Shown here one piece after another: positions 32,874 to 42,258 of a stretch of 64,000 nucleotides of DNA; position 1 is the first letter of the stretch, and every line of letters starts with the position of its first letter. This stretch comes from Streptomyces marianii (lineage in GTDB: Bacteria > Actinomycetota > Actinomycetes > Streptomycetales > Streptomycetaceae). Where the stretch lies: contig NZ_VAWE01000005.1 of assembly GCF_005795905.1 (NCBI RefSeq), positions 3,836 to 67,835 on the forward strand, read 5' to 3'. Under the pieces are notes generated by a model, which searched no databases, had not been told where the DNA came from, and saw only the letters and a list, made by a program, of their open reading frames with translations. A program made the position numbers and the translations under genes.

Positions 32874-35009
32874 TCAGGCGTTGTTGAGGCTCTTGATGGC
32901 CTCCAGCGCCTGGCGGGGTGAGGTGACCTGCTCGGAGCGGCTGCCGGAACTGCGCTTGCCACCGCCGCCCTTGCCGCCTCCGCCACCGCTGCGGCGGCGG
33001 GAGCGGCCGTCGCCGTCGTCCTCGTCGGGCTCGGGCCAGAACTCGCCGGGCCGCACGGGCTCGTTCCAGTCGAACCACAGGCCGCGCTTCTCCAGCTCGC
33101 TGATCTCGTAGTCGGTGAGCCGGTTGACCTCGTCGGGGAACAGCTCGGAGAGGTCGGTGTCGAAGTCCGCGTACAGCGACCGCATCAGGACGGCGCGGCC
33201 GTTGTCGAGGACGATGACCGCGACGCCGCCCGTGCTGACGCCGTTCTCCGGGTCGGCCTCACCGCGCATGGCCCGCTCGATCGCGGAACCCTCGGTACGG
33301 GAGTAGCGCGCCGGGATGGTCGGCACGTCGTAGGCGTTCTCCATGGTGCCCTCCGCCGCCTTGCGGGTGGCGCCGGGCGAACCCATGTTGAAGATGACCG
33401 GACGGCTGTTCTGCCGCAGGTTGTCCTTCATCTCCGTGGAGAAGCCGTTGTGCGCGAACGGCGACTGCCCGGCCGGGTTGAAGCCGATGCCGTACTTGAG
33501 CCCGGTAACGGTGAGGTCCTCGCCGTCCTTCTGGATGAACTCGCCGAAGTCCGCGTCCTGCGCCGCGGTCATGAACTCATCGCCGTAGACGTTCAGCTGC
33601 CGGTAGGGGCAGCGGGGGTCGCCCGGCTTGTAGTCGTGCGGCTGGCCGTCGTGCGGCCAGGGCATGTCGGCGCGGATCTCACACAGCGCCTTCGCCGCCC
33701 GCAGCGAGCGGGCCATCCACAGCGCGTTCGAGCCCTGCCGGTCGATGTACCTGCCGAGCACGGTGGTCTTCTCGTCCTTGCGGACGGTGCCCAGCCACAC
33801 CACCTGTCCGTCCAGGGACTGGGCGGCCATGTGGATCGCGAAGAACTGCGTCTTACCCGACCGGCTGACCCCGAGGGTGAGGCCGTGGGCCGGGGCGTTC
33901 TTGTCGTGCTGGTACACCATCGTCTTGACCGGCTGGCCGGTGATGGTGAACCCGCACACGTACATGCCCTTGGCGTCCGGGGTGAGCAGCTCGCGGGTGG
34001 CGGGGAAGATCTGCGACAGCGGCGGCTCATCGAACGCGCTGATCAGGAACTCCGAGCCGTCGATGAGGACGAACACGCAGGAGTCGTCCTCGGGCAGCTT
34101 CAGTCCGCGGCAGACCTTGGCGAGGTCGATGCGCGGGGTCTCGGTGGAGTCGGACATCTTGGCCCGGTAGAACGTGACCCCGCGTTCGTCGTCGCGGGTC
34201 TTGTGGACCAGCTCGGAGCCGGGGGCGCCGCCCTTGGGCGAGCCGACCTTGTCCGCCCAGCGCTCCTGGTCGGTGGGGGCCTTGCGGCGGCGCTGGTTGG
34301 CGTCGGGGGTGATGTGGGCCTCCATCCAGCCGGGTCCGCCCTGGCGGCCGGGCTGGATGGCGACCTCCGACAGGACGACGTCGCTGGAAGGCACAGCGAA
34401 CGGGGCGGCGACGGCGGCTTCGGTGAGGCCGGTGATGGGCCGTCCGGTCTCCGAGGCGCGCAGCAGGATCGTCATGTCGTGCCGCATGCCGGGATGCCGG
34501 GTGGCCTTGACGACGTGCGTCCGGGCGGGCATCCCGGCGTTCTCCCACATCATCCGCACCTCGCGGGTGAGCAGGTCGGCGCCGTCGTCCGGCACGGCCG
34601 GGGACGGCTCCGGGACTTCGGCGACCTGCAGTTGCGGGGCCGGGGCCGCGACGGCAGGGCGGTTGCGGCGGCGGGTGTGCCGGGAGAACGGCAGCACGAA
34701 AGAGCCGGCCGCCGCCCATCCGGCGGCGAGCAGTCCGTCCAGCCAGTACGGGCCGAAGCCGGTGGTGTGCCCGGCGGCGACGTCGACGGCGGCGGCCAAG
34801 ACCAGCGGGGACCAGCGCAGGATCTTGCGTCCGGCGCCGGGCTCATCGCTCTTGGCGGCCAGGAACCATGCGCCGATCCCGGCGGCGCCGGCCAGCTGCA
34901 CGACCTGGTTGACGGGGCTGTCGGGGTAGACGTTCGGGGCCACGGCCAGCACAGGCGCGGCGAGGGTGTAGGCGAGGCGTTCGAGCGTGACACTGCGCGG
35001 CGTGGTCAC
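32874..35009 (-). CDS. TraB-like conjugal transfer ATPase
   Basis: 711 aa from GTG 35009 (GAAGGAG upstream); codons further upstream are out of context and rejected. Two N-terminal hydrophobic stretches anchor it. The ATPase core has Walker A GVSRSGKTQ (~380) and a Walker B-like LNVYGDEFM (~475), followed by PARYSRTEGSAIERAM. Gly-rich, basic C-terminal tail. Homologous to the FtsK/TraG-type pump family used for double-stranded DNA transfer in Streptomyces mating. Central enzyme of the transfer block. Confidence 0.85.
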   Translation of the reverse strand: MTTPRSVTLERLAYTLAAPVLAVAPNVYPDSPVNQVVQLAGAAGIGAWFLAAKSDEPGAGRKILRWSPLVLAAAVDVAAGHTTGFGPYWLDGLLAAGWAAAGSFVLPFSRHTRRRNRPAVAAPAPQLQVAEVPEPSPAVPDDGADLLTREVRMMWENAGMPARTHVVKATRHPGMRHDMTILLRASETGRPITGLTEAAVAAPFAVPSSDVVLSEVAIQPGRQGGPGWMEAHITPDANQRRRKAPTDQERWADKVGSPKGGAPGSELVHKTRDDERGVTFYRAKMSDSTETPRIDLAKVCRGLKLPEDDSCVFVLIDGSEFLISAFDEPPLSQIFPATRELLTPDAKGMYVCGFTITGQPVKTMVYQHDKNAPAHGLTLGVSRSGKTQFFAIHMAAQSLDGQVVWLGTVRKDEKTTVLGRYIDRQGSNALWMARSLRAAKALCEIRADMPWPHDGQPHDYKPGDPRCPYRQLNVYGDEFMTAAQDADFGEFIQKDGEDLTVTGLKYGIGFNPAGQSPFAHNGFSTEMKDNLRQNSRPVIFNMGSPGATRKAAEGTMENAYDVPTIPARYSRTEGSAIERAMRGEADPENGVSTGGVAVIVLDNGRAVLMRSLYADFDTDLSELFPDEVNRLTDYEISELEKRGLWFDWNEPVRPGEFWPEPDEDDGDGRSRRRSGGGGGKGGGGKRSSGSRSEQVTSPRQALEAIKSLNNA

Positions 35010-35092
35010 CGAATCTCCTTCGGGAAACGGGACGGGCGGCCCCGCGGTGTGTCGCGGAGCCGCCCGTGGCGGGGTGGGTTGGGGGAGCGGGG

Positions 35093-35512
35093 TCAGCGGT
35101 TGAAGAAGCCCGGCTTGGGGGTCTTCTCGCGCCGGTTGGAGCGGATTTCGTCCAGCGCTCCGTAGAGCTTGGAGTGGGTACGCCGGGTCTGGTGGGTGAG
35201 GTCGGCGGTCTCCTGGGCGGTGTCGCTCAGCTTCTTGACCTGCACGGCCGCGCCCCCGAGGGCCACCGAGACGTTGCTGGTCAGCTCCACGAACTTCGCG
35301 TCGAGTCCGGCGGTGCCGATGTCGCGGGCCACGTCCTGGGCGCGCTGGGCGTTGGCCTTGACGCTGCGCACCAGCGCCTCCAGCTCGAGGCCGGCGTCGT
35401 CCAGCGCGCCGGCGAGCGTCTTGAGCTTGGCCTGGACGGCCTTGTACCGGTTGTCGTCGTCGGCCGGGACGGGCACCGGGCCGGCGCCGCTGGGTGCGAG
35501 ATCGCTGCTCAT
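35093..35512 (-). CDS. Small coiled-coil transfer protein
   Basis: 139 aa, nearly all helical (LDDAGLELEALVRSVKANAQ; VKKLSDTAQETADLTHQTR). A predicted coiled coil without membrane segment. Lies between the TraB-like ATPase and the low-complexity protein, with which it probably assembles. Similar ORFs are annotated as transfer proteins in Streptomyces plasmids. Confidence 0.7.
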   Translation of the reverse strand: MSSDLAPSGAGPVPVPADDDNRYKAVQAKLKTLAGALDDAGLELEALVRSVKANAQRAQDVARDIGTAGLDAKFVELTSNVSVALGGAAVQVKKLSDTAQETADLTHQTRRTHSKLYGALDEIRSNRREKTPKPGFFNR

Positions 35513-35533
35513 CAGCGGGTTCCTCCCTGATTC

Positions 35534-37765
35534 TTAGTCGTGGTGGGCGGCGGCCGACGCGTACGTCAGGCCCGCGTCTTCCTTGGCGGCCATGTCCTGG
35601 CCGTAGATGCGGGCGACCATCGCGGCCGCGAGCTTGGCGGCCTCCAGGGCGAGGCCGCACTCGGACGCGCACCGTTCGGCCTGCTGCCTCATCCGGCCCG
35701 CGGCGTCGGCCAGGTCCGAGATCAGTTCGGTGACCTCGGTGGCGATGTTGTGGTCGCCGATCAGGTCGGCGGACATGTCCCGCAGGGCGTCGGCGACCTT
35801 GTCGAGCGCGTCCGCGAGGGCTTCGGCCTTCTCCTGGTCGGAGGCGGCCTGGATGGCGATGTTCGCCATCTCCATCAAGAACTCGTCGAACGTGATGTCC
35901 GTGCGGTGCTGGGCGGCCAGACCGCCCTGCCCGGACGGCCTGCTGACCTCCGCGCTGCTCACGCTGCTCCCTTCGGTGCTGGTGGGTCGGCTGCTGGTGG
36001 CCGGTCGGCCGACGACGGCCTGATCGCGCTCGCCGGGTGCGTCGGTCGCGTCCGGCCGACTGGTGCCGGGGCGCTTGATGACCCCCCGCCTGACGCGCGG
36101 TTGCCTGGGCGCGCGGGGCAGGCCGGGACGGCGGGCGGCATACCAGCCGAACGGGTCGGCTTCGTCGTCGACGATCACCGCGTCCGGGATGTCCTCGCTG
36201 GTGTCCGGCTTCGGGCTGGGACGGCTCGGGCGGCCGTCGGCCCACTCCACCGTCGGGTCGGGATCCTCCGCCCCGTCCCATGCCCAGCCGCGTCGCCGCC
36301 CGGCACGCCCCGCACGACCAGTGCGGCCCCGCCGACCGGCCCTGCCGGTTCCGCTGCCGGTGCGCCGACGCCGGAACCGGCGCCGTTTCTTCGAGTCGTC
36401 AGACGGCCCGTCACCGGCCTTGGAGTCCTTGCCCGGCTCATCGGACGCCGGGGCGTCCTTTGTGCCGCTGGAGGCCCCGTCAGGGCCCTCCTTGGCGTCC
36501 TTCTCGCCCTTGCCGTCGGTGCCCTTGGCCTTGGAGTCCTTGTCCTTGGTCAGGCTCACCTTCTCCGCGCCGGCCTTGGCATCCTTGGCGTCCTTCGCGT
36601 CGGCGCGGCGCTTGTCGAAGCGGCGCTGGGCTTCCTCCGCGACGGCCTGGCCCAAGGTGGTGCGGCCCGAGTCGGCCGACGCCGCGGCTTCCCGCTTCGC
36701 CTTCCGTGCCGCGTCCCGCTCCTGCCGCTTCGCGCGGCGGTCATCCCGGTTCTGCTGCCGGTTGGCGCGGGCCTGGTCGCGGTCCTTGGACCGGTCGGCG
36801 ATGCCGGCGGCGTGCCCGGCACTGCGCCTTTCCTGCCGGGCGGCCTGGCGGGCTCCGGCGCGCTCCTGGCGGCCGCGGGCCCGCTCCGCGCGGGCGTTGG
36901 AGGCCGGGCCGTCGTTCTTCGAGCCGCCAGACCCCGTCTGAGAGCCTTTCGAGCCCCCGGACGACCCGTTGCGCCCGGAACCGCCTGTACGGCCGCCAGA
37001 GCCCGTCTGGGAGCCCTTCGTTCCGCCCTTGCCGCTTCCGCTGCCCCCGGATGATCCGGACCCCGAACGCCCGGCGCCGCCGCCGGAGTTGGTGCCACGC
37101 GACCCGGGCCCCTTGGAGCCGGGACCCGAGTTGTTGCGGGACGGACCGCCGCCGCTGCCGCCCCCGCCGCGCGAGGACCCGCCGCCACCGCCGGCCTTCG
37201 AGCGGCCCTTGTCCGTCCCCAGGCCGGAGCCCGGCGACTTCGTGCGGTCGGCGTCGGCCTTTGACCGTGCCGCCGCTTTGTCGCCCTTCGCTTTCATCAT
37301 CGCGGCGTGGAGCTTTCCGTTCTGCTCCATCATCGCGACTTCCTGCGCGGTGCGGCCCTCCAGCAGCGCGGCCTTGCGCGCTATTTCAGCCTCACGGAAA
37401 GGCGCTTCGCTTTCATGATTGGCCCGCGCCCTTTCCAGCCGGAATTCAAGCCAGTCACCGAGACGGTCAGCGAGCGAACGAGGCTGGACGTATTCGCCTT
37501 CCTCGTATTCACCCTCATCTTCTCCGGTTTCCGGCGCCGTAATTCCGTCGGAACGCAGCGCTGCCGCCGGGTCCGGAACAGCCGGAATCGGCGGCAGTTC
37601 CATCGTGGTCTCCTCCGGGCGCTCCGGGGGAGCCTCCGGAATGTCTTCCGGCGGCGGAATGGTGTCGATGAAATCCGGGATCGGCGGCAGCGTGTAGGTG
37701 GAATCACCGCTCCACGGGCCGTGGACCAGGGTTCCACCGCTCGCGTCGTCGGACTCGTCGGACAC
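35534..37765 (-). CDS. Large low-complexity transfer-region protein
   Basis: 743 aa from GTG 37765 (GGAGG upstream). Acidic Pro-rich N-terminus (IPDFIDTIPPPEDIPEA), a helical segment, then ~85 aa of Gly/Ser repeats, then ~300 aa of very basic R/K/A-rich disordered sequence, and a folded helical C-terminus (DITFDEFLMEMANIAIQAA). The disordered middle would bind nucleic acid non-specifically or span a structure. Function not known; position suggests a transfer accessory factor. Confidence 0.75.
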   Translation of the reverse strand: MSDESDDASGGTLVHGPWSGDSTYTLPPIPDFIDTIPPPEDIPEAPPERPEETTMELPPIPAVPDPAAALRSDGITAPETGEDEGEYEEGEYVQPRSLADRLGDWLEFRLERARANHESEAPFREAEIARKAALLEGRTAQEVAMMEQNGKLHAAMMKAKGDKAAARSKADADRTKSPGSGLGTDKGRSKAGGGGGSSRGGGGSGGGPSRNNSGPGSKGPGSRGTNSGGGAGRSGSGSSGGSGSGKGGTKGSQTGSGGRTGGSGRNGSSGGSKGSQTGSGGSKNDGPASNARAERARGRQERAGARQAARQERRSAGHAAGIADRSKDRDQARANRQQNRDDRRAKRQERDAARKAKREAAASADSGRTTLGQAVAEEAQRRFDKRRADAKDAKDAKAGAEKVSLTKDKDSKAKGTDGKGEKDAKEGPDGASSGTKDAPASDEPGKDSKAGDGPSDDSKKRRRFRRRRTGSGTGRAGRRGRTGRAGRAGRRRGWAWDGAEDPDPTVEWADGRPSRPSPKPDTSEDIPDAVIVDDEADPFGWYAARRPGLPRAPRQPRVRRGVIKRPGTSRPDATDAPGERDQAVVGRPATSSRPTSTEGSSVSSAEVSRPSGQGGLAAQHRTDITFDEFLMEMANIAIQAASDQEKAEALADALDKVADALRDMSADLIGDHNIATEVTELISDLADAAGRMRQQAERCASECGLALEAAKLAAAMVARIYGQDMAAKEDAGLTYASAAAHHD

Positions 37766-37855
37766 GGTGCACCTCCCTCCAGGGGGACTTGACAGACAGT
37801 GGGGTCTCGTGTGCACGCGTGTGCACGTGCACGTGTGCACGCTTTACGCGCGCGA

Positions 37856-37880
37856 GGCCCCGCCGGAGCCCGGCGGGGCC
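37856..37880. terminator. Hairpin between transfer genes
   Basis: Perfect 11-bp stem GGCCCCGCCGG / CCGGCGGGGCC with 3-nt loop. Between it and 37765 lies a GTGCAC-rich stretch (37809-37842) that may hold the promoter or operator for the 743-aa gene. Confidence 0.7.
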
Positions 37881-37894
37881 TTCGTGGGTGACGC

Positions 37895-38203
37895 TCAGTT
37901 ACGCGGGCCGTGCTGCTTCAGGACGGTGTCCGCGTACTGCATGAGGTGGTCGAACAGCCGCGGGTCGCCCGCCTGCCGCTTCTCCAGCACCAGCTTGAAG
38001 AGGCGGCAGACCAGCGTGAATGCGGTGAGGACATCACCGCGACCGGCTTTGACTTCCCTCGTGATTTCGGACCGAGTAACGCGGAGCCAGAATTCCATCC
38101 GGCCCATTTCACCGCGACGTTCGATCGCCTTGCGCTCTTCGTCCTGCAGCCAGCCGTTCCGCCCTTGAATGGAGCGTTCGATGCTGCTGAGGGGGCGCGT
38201 CAC
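37895..38203 (-). CDS. Hypothetical transfer-region protein
   Basis: 102 aa, helical and basic (MEFWLRVTRSEITREVKAG). ATG overlaps the upstream stop (ATGA). No family recognised. Confidence 0.7.
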   Translation of the reverse strand: MTRPLSSIERSIQGRNGWLQDEERKAIERRGEMGRMEFWLRVTRSEITREVKAGRGDVLTAFTLVCRLFKLVLEKRQAGDPRLFDHLMQYADTVLKQHGPRN

Positions 38204-38676
38204 GCCGACTCCCTGTTACCCAGGTCGTAAATCGACGTAGGAACACTATAGCCGGAACTCGGGCTCTGCGCACCCTGCTGCGTCGAGTTGGGTGCAGCCT
38301 GGAGCTGCTGCGGGTTCTTCTTCCGCTGCCTTTCCAGCTCCTTTTCCTTCCTTTCCTTGGCCGTATTCACAACGGCCTCGTCGTGGGCGCGGCGCTTATA
38401 GGCGCTCTTTTCCAGGCCCGCGGTCAGGTCGTTCAGGTCCTTGAGAACACTCCCGAGGGCCTTTTCGACGGGCATCGCCCGCAGCCGGGCGTGGTACCAG
38501 CGGTCACCCTCCACGTGCGTGTCGCGCAGGTGCACGCGAGTCTCCATCGCGAGGGTCTCCAGGTTCTTGCCGATGTCCAGCAGCACGCGCCGAACGTCGG
38601 CCAGGTACCGGGCGGTTGCCTCCGGGCTCTGCGCGACGTCGCGCAGAGGGGAGTAGTTCGGGTCGTTGCTGTTCAT
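38200..38676 (-). CDS. Hypothetical coiled-coil protein
   Basis: 158 aa from ATG 38676. Helical N-terminal two thirds (ARYLADVRRVLLDIGKNLET), a strongly charged KERKEKELERQRKKN stretch, and a disordered Gln/Ser-rich tail. Coupled to the next gene. Confidence 0.7.
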   Translation of the reverse strand: MNSNDPNYSPLRDVAQSPEATARYLADVRRVLLDIGKNLETLAMETRVHLRDTHVEGDRWYHARLRAMPVEKALGSVLKDLNDLTAGLEKSAYKRRAHDEAVVNTAKERKEKELERQRKKNPQQLQAAPNSTQQGAQSPSSGYSVPTSIYDLGNRESA

Positions 38677-38926
38677 GCGAGAAGACCTCCAGGTCTCGGG
38701 GTTGGGGAGGGGAGAGTCCGTGTCCCCGAGGCTGTGCGCGGGGGTGGGTGGTGCTCGGAACGATCTCGCCCGCGCCCCGCTCGGGGCGGGCGCGGGCGAG
38801 CGGCCTGCCGGCCGTGGCCGTCACCGGTCCGCGCTCACGCTCGGGAGCGTGGGCGCGGACCGGGTGCGACCATGAGCGGCAGGGGACTGCCGGGGGTGAG
38901 CGCGTCGGCGCTCACCGGGCGCTCAC
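38677..38926. terminator. Intergenic region with two strong hairpins
   Basis: Holds CTCGCCCGCGCCC / GGGCGCGGGCGAG (about 38765-38800) and GGTCCGCGCTCACGCTC / GAGCGTGGGCGCGGACC (about 38826-38863, one mismatch). These would end the DUF2637 transcript. No gene seen. Confidence 0.65.
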
Positions 38927-40996
38927 CTACGCGCCCGGGGCGGCCTCTTCGACCTGAGCGCGCAGGCGCTGCGCGGTCGGGCGGGAGACCGGCTTGTCGG
39001 ACAGGCCCGCGTCGGTGAGCGCGTCGCGGATCTCCGTCCACTCGGGTCGGCGCCCGAGCTCGGTGTAGAGCAGACGGATACGAGCGTGGCGGCGCTCGGT
39101 CAGCGCCTCCGTCTCGCTGCGCGTAAGCGCGCCCTCCGCTCGCTGAGCGTCCGTCTCCTCCGTGTCGCGCTCACCCTCGTGAGCGCCGGAGGTGAGCGCC
39201 GGGCGCTCACGCTCGCCGCGAACCTCGCCCGAGGTGAGCGCGCTCATGTCGGGGTGAGCATGCTCGGTCTCCTCCGCCCGTTCGACGGTGAGCGCGTCCT
39301 CGGGAGTGAGCGTGTCGGCGAGCGCGGCGGGCGCGGAGCCGAGCTTGAGCGCCATCCGCTGCTCCAGCGGAGCCTTGCTCCGCCACCGCCACCCGTACTC
39401 CTCCTTGAGCTGCGCTCGCAGGTAGGTCTGCTCCTGGAGCCGGGTGAGCGCCTCCTCGTAGGAGGTGATCTCCCACAGGATCATCCGGCGGCGAAGCCGA
39501 GCGGTGGGGATCGGGGCGAGGATCCAGCGCGAGCGCCGCACCGTCTCCATCCGCTTCTTGCCGGTGACCGCGCCGATCCGCGTCGCGTACACGTGGGAGG
39601 CGATCTCCGAGAAGACCACCCACAGCAGCGTGAGGGCCGCGTGCCCGAGACGGCCCGACGCGGAGTCCGAGGCGTTCCAGTTCAGGTACACGGTCACCGC
39701 CGTCAGCGCCCGCGGCACCCAGCGGATCCACCGGAGCTCCATGCCCATGCGGATCAGCACCAGGTTGGCGCCGGTGAACGCCGGGATGGCGACATCGATG
39801 CCGACCGGCAGCAGCCACGGCCACTCCCAGCCCCACCCCGACGCCTTGGTCTCCAGCGCGGTGTAGGAGGACAGCAGACCGAGAGTGGAGACGACCGCGG
39901 CCGCCAGGACGATCCCGGCGACCAGGACCAGCTCCTGCCCGGACAGCGGCGGGACACCGCCAGCGGGCCGGGCGTCGTTGCGGGCCTTGCGCCGCGCGGC
40001 TCGGGACTCGGTCCGGATCTCCCGGCGCCTCGCCCGCTGCACGGTGCGCTCCGTCGCCGCCTGAAGGACCCGGTCCGCCTCGGCTCGGGCCTGCGCGGCG
40101 GCGGCCTGGTCGGCCGTGGCCTTGGCCGCCGCCTCCCGGGCCGACGTCGCGTCCTTCTCCGCCTGCTCCCGCAGCCGGGCGACGTCCTTGTCCGTGGCGG
40201 CCCGCAGCTCCTCAGCGGAACTGCGGGCGTCGTCCAGGGCGCGGTCGGCGTCGGCGCGAAGGCCGGCGGCCATCTTCTCCGCCCCGGCACGCACCTGCGC
40301 GGCCTGGTCGTCCGCGCTCTCGCGCAGCCGGTCGGCCTCGCCCCGCGCCCGCTCCAGGAGAGCTTCGGCGTCGGTGGTGGCCCGGGTGCGGGTCTCCGCC
40401 GCGGTGCGCTCCGCCGCCGCGAGCAGCTCGGTGCGCGCGGCCTCCGCGTCGGCGAGAACCTTGGCGGCGGCCTGCGCGGCCTCCGCCTGGACCTCGTCGG
40501 ACCGCGCGGCCGCCGCGGTGGTGACCTCCTCCGCCTGGCGGCGGGCGTCGGCGAGCAGCTGCTTGGCCTTCGCGTCGGCGTCGGCCAGGACCTGGTCGGC
40601 GTCGGCGGCCGCGGTGCTCGCGGCCTCCGTGCGGACCCGGTCGGCGTCGGCCTGCGCGTCGGCCAGGACACGGGCCTGCTCGGTGGTGGCCGCCTCGGTG
40701 ATCGAGGCAGCCTCCGAGCGGGCGCCGTCCAGGAGTTCGGCGGCGCGGGCCTCGCTGTCGGCGAGGATGCGCGCTGCGTCGTCGGCGGCCAGGTCCCGGA
40801 GGTCGGCGGCGCGGTCGGCGGCATCGGCCAGGACCGGGTCGGCCTCCGGGTGCACCAGCGGCACGGTGGTCTCTTCGGGGGCGGCGGCCTGGGCGGGGAT
40901 GGCGGCCGACGGCTTGGTCGCCTTGGCGCGCCCGGCGCCTCGGGGCTTCGCGGCCGGGGCGGCATTCCGCCTGCGCCGGGTGGTGGTGTTGGCCAC
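38927..40996 (-). CDS. DUF2637 (SpdB-like) membrane protein with coiled-coil domain
   Basis: 689 aa from GTG 40996. Residues ~50-320 are an Ala/Glu/Arg heptad coiled coil (ADADQVLADADAKAKQLLAD). Then the DUF2637 domain with four membrane helices (ELVLVAGIVLAAAVVSTLGL; WPWLLPVGIDVAIPAFTGAN; VYLNWN). The C-terminus is soluble, with a winged-helix-like segment. DUF2637 includes Spd spread proteins that move plasmid DNA between hyphal compartments. Usual SpdB proteins lack so long a coiled coil, so this is an enlarged version. Confidence 0.82.
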   Translation of the reverse strand: MANTTTRRRRNAAPAAKPRGAGRAKATKPSAAIPAQAAAPEETTVPLVHPEADPVLADAADRAADLRDLAADDAARILADSEARAAELLDGARSEAASITEAATTEQARVLADAQADADRVRTEAASTAAADADQVLADADAKAKQLLADARRQAEEVTTAAAARSDEVQAEAAQAAAKVLADAEAARTELLAAAERTAAETRTRATTDAEALLERARGEADRLRESADDQAAQVRAGAEKMAAGLRADADRALDDARSSAEELRAATDKDVARLREQAEKDATSAREAAAKATADQAAAAQARAEADRVLQAATERTVQRARRREIRTESRAARRKARNDARPAGGVPPLSGQELVLVAGIVLAAAVVSTLGLLSSYTALETKASGWGWEWPWLLPVGIDVAIPAFTGANLVLIRMGMELRWIRWVPRALTAVTVYLNWNASDSASGRLGHAALTLLWVVFSEIASHVYATRIGAVTGKKRMETVRRSRWILAPIPTARLRRRMILWEITSYEEALTRLQEQTYLRAQLKEEYGWRWRSKAPLEQRMALKLGSAPAALADTLTPEDALTVERAEETEHAHPDMSALTSGEVRGERERPALTSGAHEGERDTEETDAQRAEGALTRSETEALTERRHARIRLLYTELGRRPEWTEIRDALTDAGLSDKPVSRPTAQRLRAQVEEAAPGA

Positions 40997-41072
40997 GGGG
41001 GGTGTCCTCTCTTTCCGGCGCCTCGTGCAAGAGGTCACCGCGGGTCGGCGTCGGTCGGTAGGGTCGTGACCA

Positions 41073-41119
41073 GGCCCTCCGAGGCCCCGGCAGCTCAAAT
41101 GCCGGGGACTCGGAGGGCC
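41073..41119. terminator. Nested hairpin terminator
   Basis: Outer stem GGCCCTCCGAG / CTCGGAGGGCC and inner stem CCCCGGCA / TGCCGGGG. It lies between the 123-aa gene and the DUF2637 gene. Confidence 0.75.
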
Positions 41120-41138
41120 GTCTGCGCGAGGCAGGTGG

Positions 41139-41510
41139 TCAGGGACGGGCGGGCAGCGCGCTGCTGTCCTGCCGAAGGTGCTGGCGCAGCCAGGCGACCG
41201 CGGCCGGGGTCATCGCCCCGGTGTCCGGCTCACTCAGCGGCGCGGTGTCGATGTCGTGCATCGCGTCGGTGGCCGGGAGCAGCCGCATGTAGGCGGGGTC
41301 GATCCCGGCGCGGGCGCGGTTGCCGCTCAGCTCAGTCAGGTCGTAGAGGACCTTGCCGGTGTCGGCGTGCCGCCAGGACCGCTCCACCCGGCCGACGAAG
41401 GTGTGGCCGGGAAGCCCGAGCCAGAACCGTTCGACGTCGCGGAACAGGACGAAGTCGCCCTTGGTGTAGGTGACCTTGGGCTGTACCGCCTGCGTCTGGG
41501 ACTGGGTCAC
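41139..41510 (-). CDS. Hypothetical backbone protein
   Basis: 123 aa from ATG 41510. KGDFVLFRDVERFWLGLPGHT and TFVGRVERSW suggest a small beta-barrel. Family unknown. Confidence 0.65.
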   Translation of the reverse strand: MTQSQTQAVQPKVTYTKGDFVLFRDVERFWLGLPGHTFVGRVERSWRHADTGKVLYDLTELSGNRARAGIDPAYMRLLPATDAMHDIDTAPLSEPDTGAMTPAAVAWLRQHLRQDSSALPARP

Positions 41511-41574
41511 GTGCTCTCCTCACATCGCGTACACCGGCCGGGGCCGGGGGTCCGGGCTGTCCGGCTCCCCTCAG

Positions 41575-41599
41575 CCCCGCCCGTACGAGACGGGCGGGG
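41575..41599. terminator. Hairpin terminator
   Basis: Perfect 10-bp stem CCCCGCCCGT / ACGGGCGGGG, 5-nt loop, after the stop of the 120-aa gene. Confidence 0.65.
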
Positions 41600-41621
41600 G
41601 AGGCAACCGACAGGCGGAGCG

Positions 41622-41984
41622 TCAGTCGACGTCGATGAAGCGGAACGCCGCGAACGCGGTGTGGCGCGGGTCCGCGGTGGCGTCGACGATGCGGTCGGCT
41701 TCGTCGACGTCACCGCGGTTCACGGCCTCCGCGGCGCGGCGAGCGGCGTCCCAGTCGACGGGCCCGGCGAAGTTGCCGGGCTCCTGCTGGGTGCGGTGCA
41801 GGCCGGTGTGGAAGCGGACGCTGCGCAGGACGGCGCGCATGGCCCGGCGGACCGGGCGCGGCGAGCGGGCCTGGGTGACGCGGGCCGCCGGCCGACGGAC
41901 GCCAGCGGCGATGAGCACCTCGACGGAGTCGAAGTCGGCGGCCGTCCAGTCACGGCCGATGCGGTTGCGTCGGAGGGCGATCAT
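41622..41984 (-). CDS. Hypothetical protein downstream of whiB
   Basis: 120 aa from ATG 41984, overlapping the whiB stop by one base (TGATG). Basic N-terminus, helical C-terminus (AVNRGDVDEADRIVDATADP). Unknown family. Insertion in whiB has probably cut it off from its original promoter. Confidence 0.7.
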   Translation of the reverse strand: MIALRRNRIGRDWTAADFDSVEVLIAAGVRRPAARVTQARSPRPVRRAMRAVLRSVRFHTGLHRTQQEPGNFAGPVDWDAARRAAEAVNRGDVDEADRIVDATADPRHTAFAAFRFIDVD

Positions 41985-42127
41985 CACGCCTCCTTCCGGG
42001 CCCGGTTGCGGGCGGCGCGGCGCCGCATGGAGCGGCGTTCGTCCTCGCTCAGGCCGCCCCAGACGCCCGACTCCTGGCCGCTTTCCAGCGCCCACTGCAG
42101 GCACTGCTCGATCACCGGGCAGCGGCG
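41984..42127 (-). pseudogene. 3' half of a split whiB gene
   Basis: 47 codons: RRCPVIEQCLQWALESGQ, SGVWGGLSEDERRSMRRR, basic tail. This holds the third and fourth Fe-S cysteines and the GVWGG turn of WhiB. The first half with the other two cysteines lies at 47311-47421. The rejoined 84-aa protein has the normal WhiB length and order. Product lost unless the element excises. Confidence 0.92.
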
Positions 42128-42128
42128 G

Positions 42129-42140
42129 CTTCTCTGGGGG
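42129..42140 (+). repeat. Left terminal inverted repeat of element 2
   Basis: CTTCTCTGGGGG, exact reverse complement of 47296-47307. Confidence 0.9.
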
Positions 42141-42258
42141 CTGATCCTGTGTGGTGAGACGTTGCACCGGAGAGCTATGTTGATCTTCTGAAGATCGTTC
42201 TCTGGGGGTGCGGCTCTGTGGCGGGTTGTTGCATCAACCGTCGGATCATGGAGTTGCA

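Noticed and set aside
39086..41473. 795-aa rightward frame over the DUF2637 gene
   Set aside because: Complement of a repetitive coiled-coil gene; low-complexity translation without known domains.
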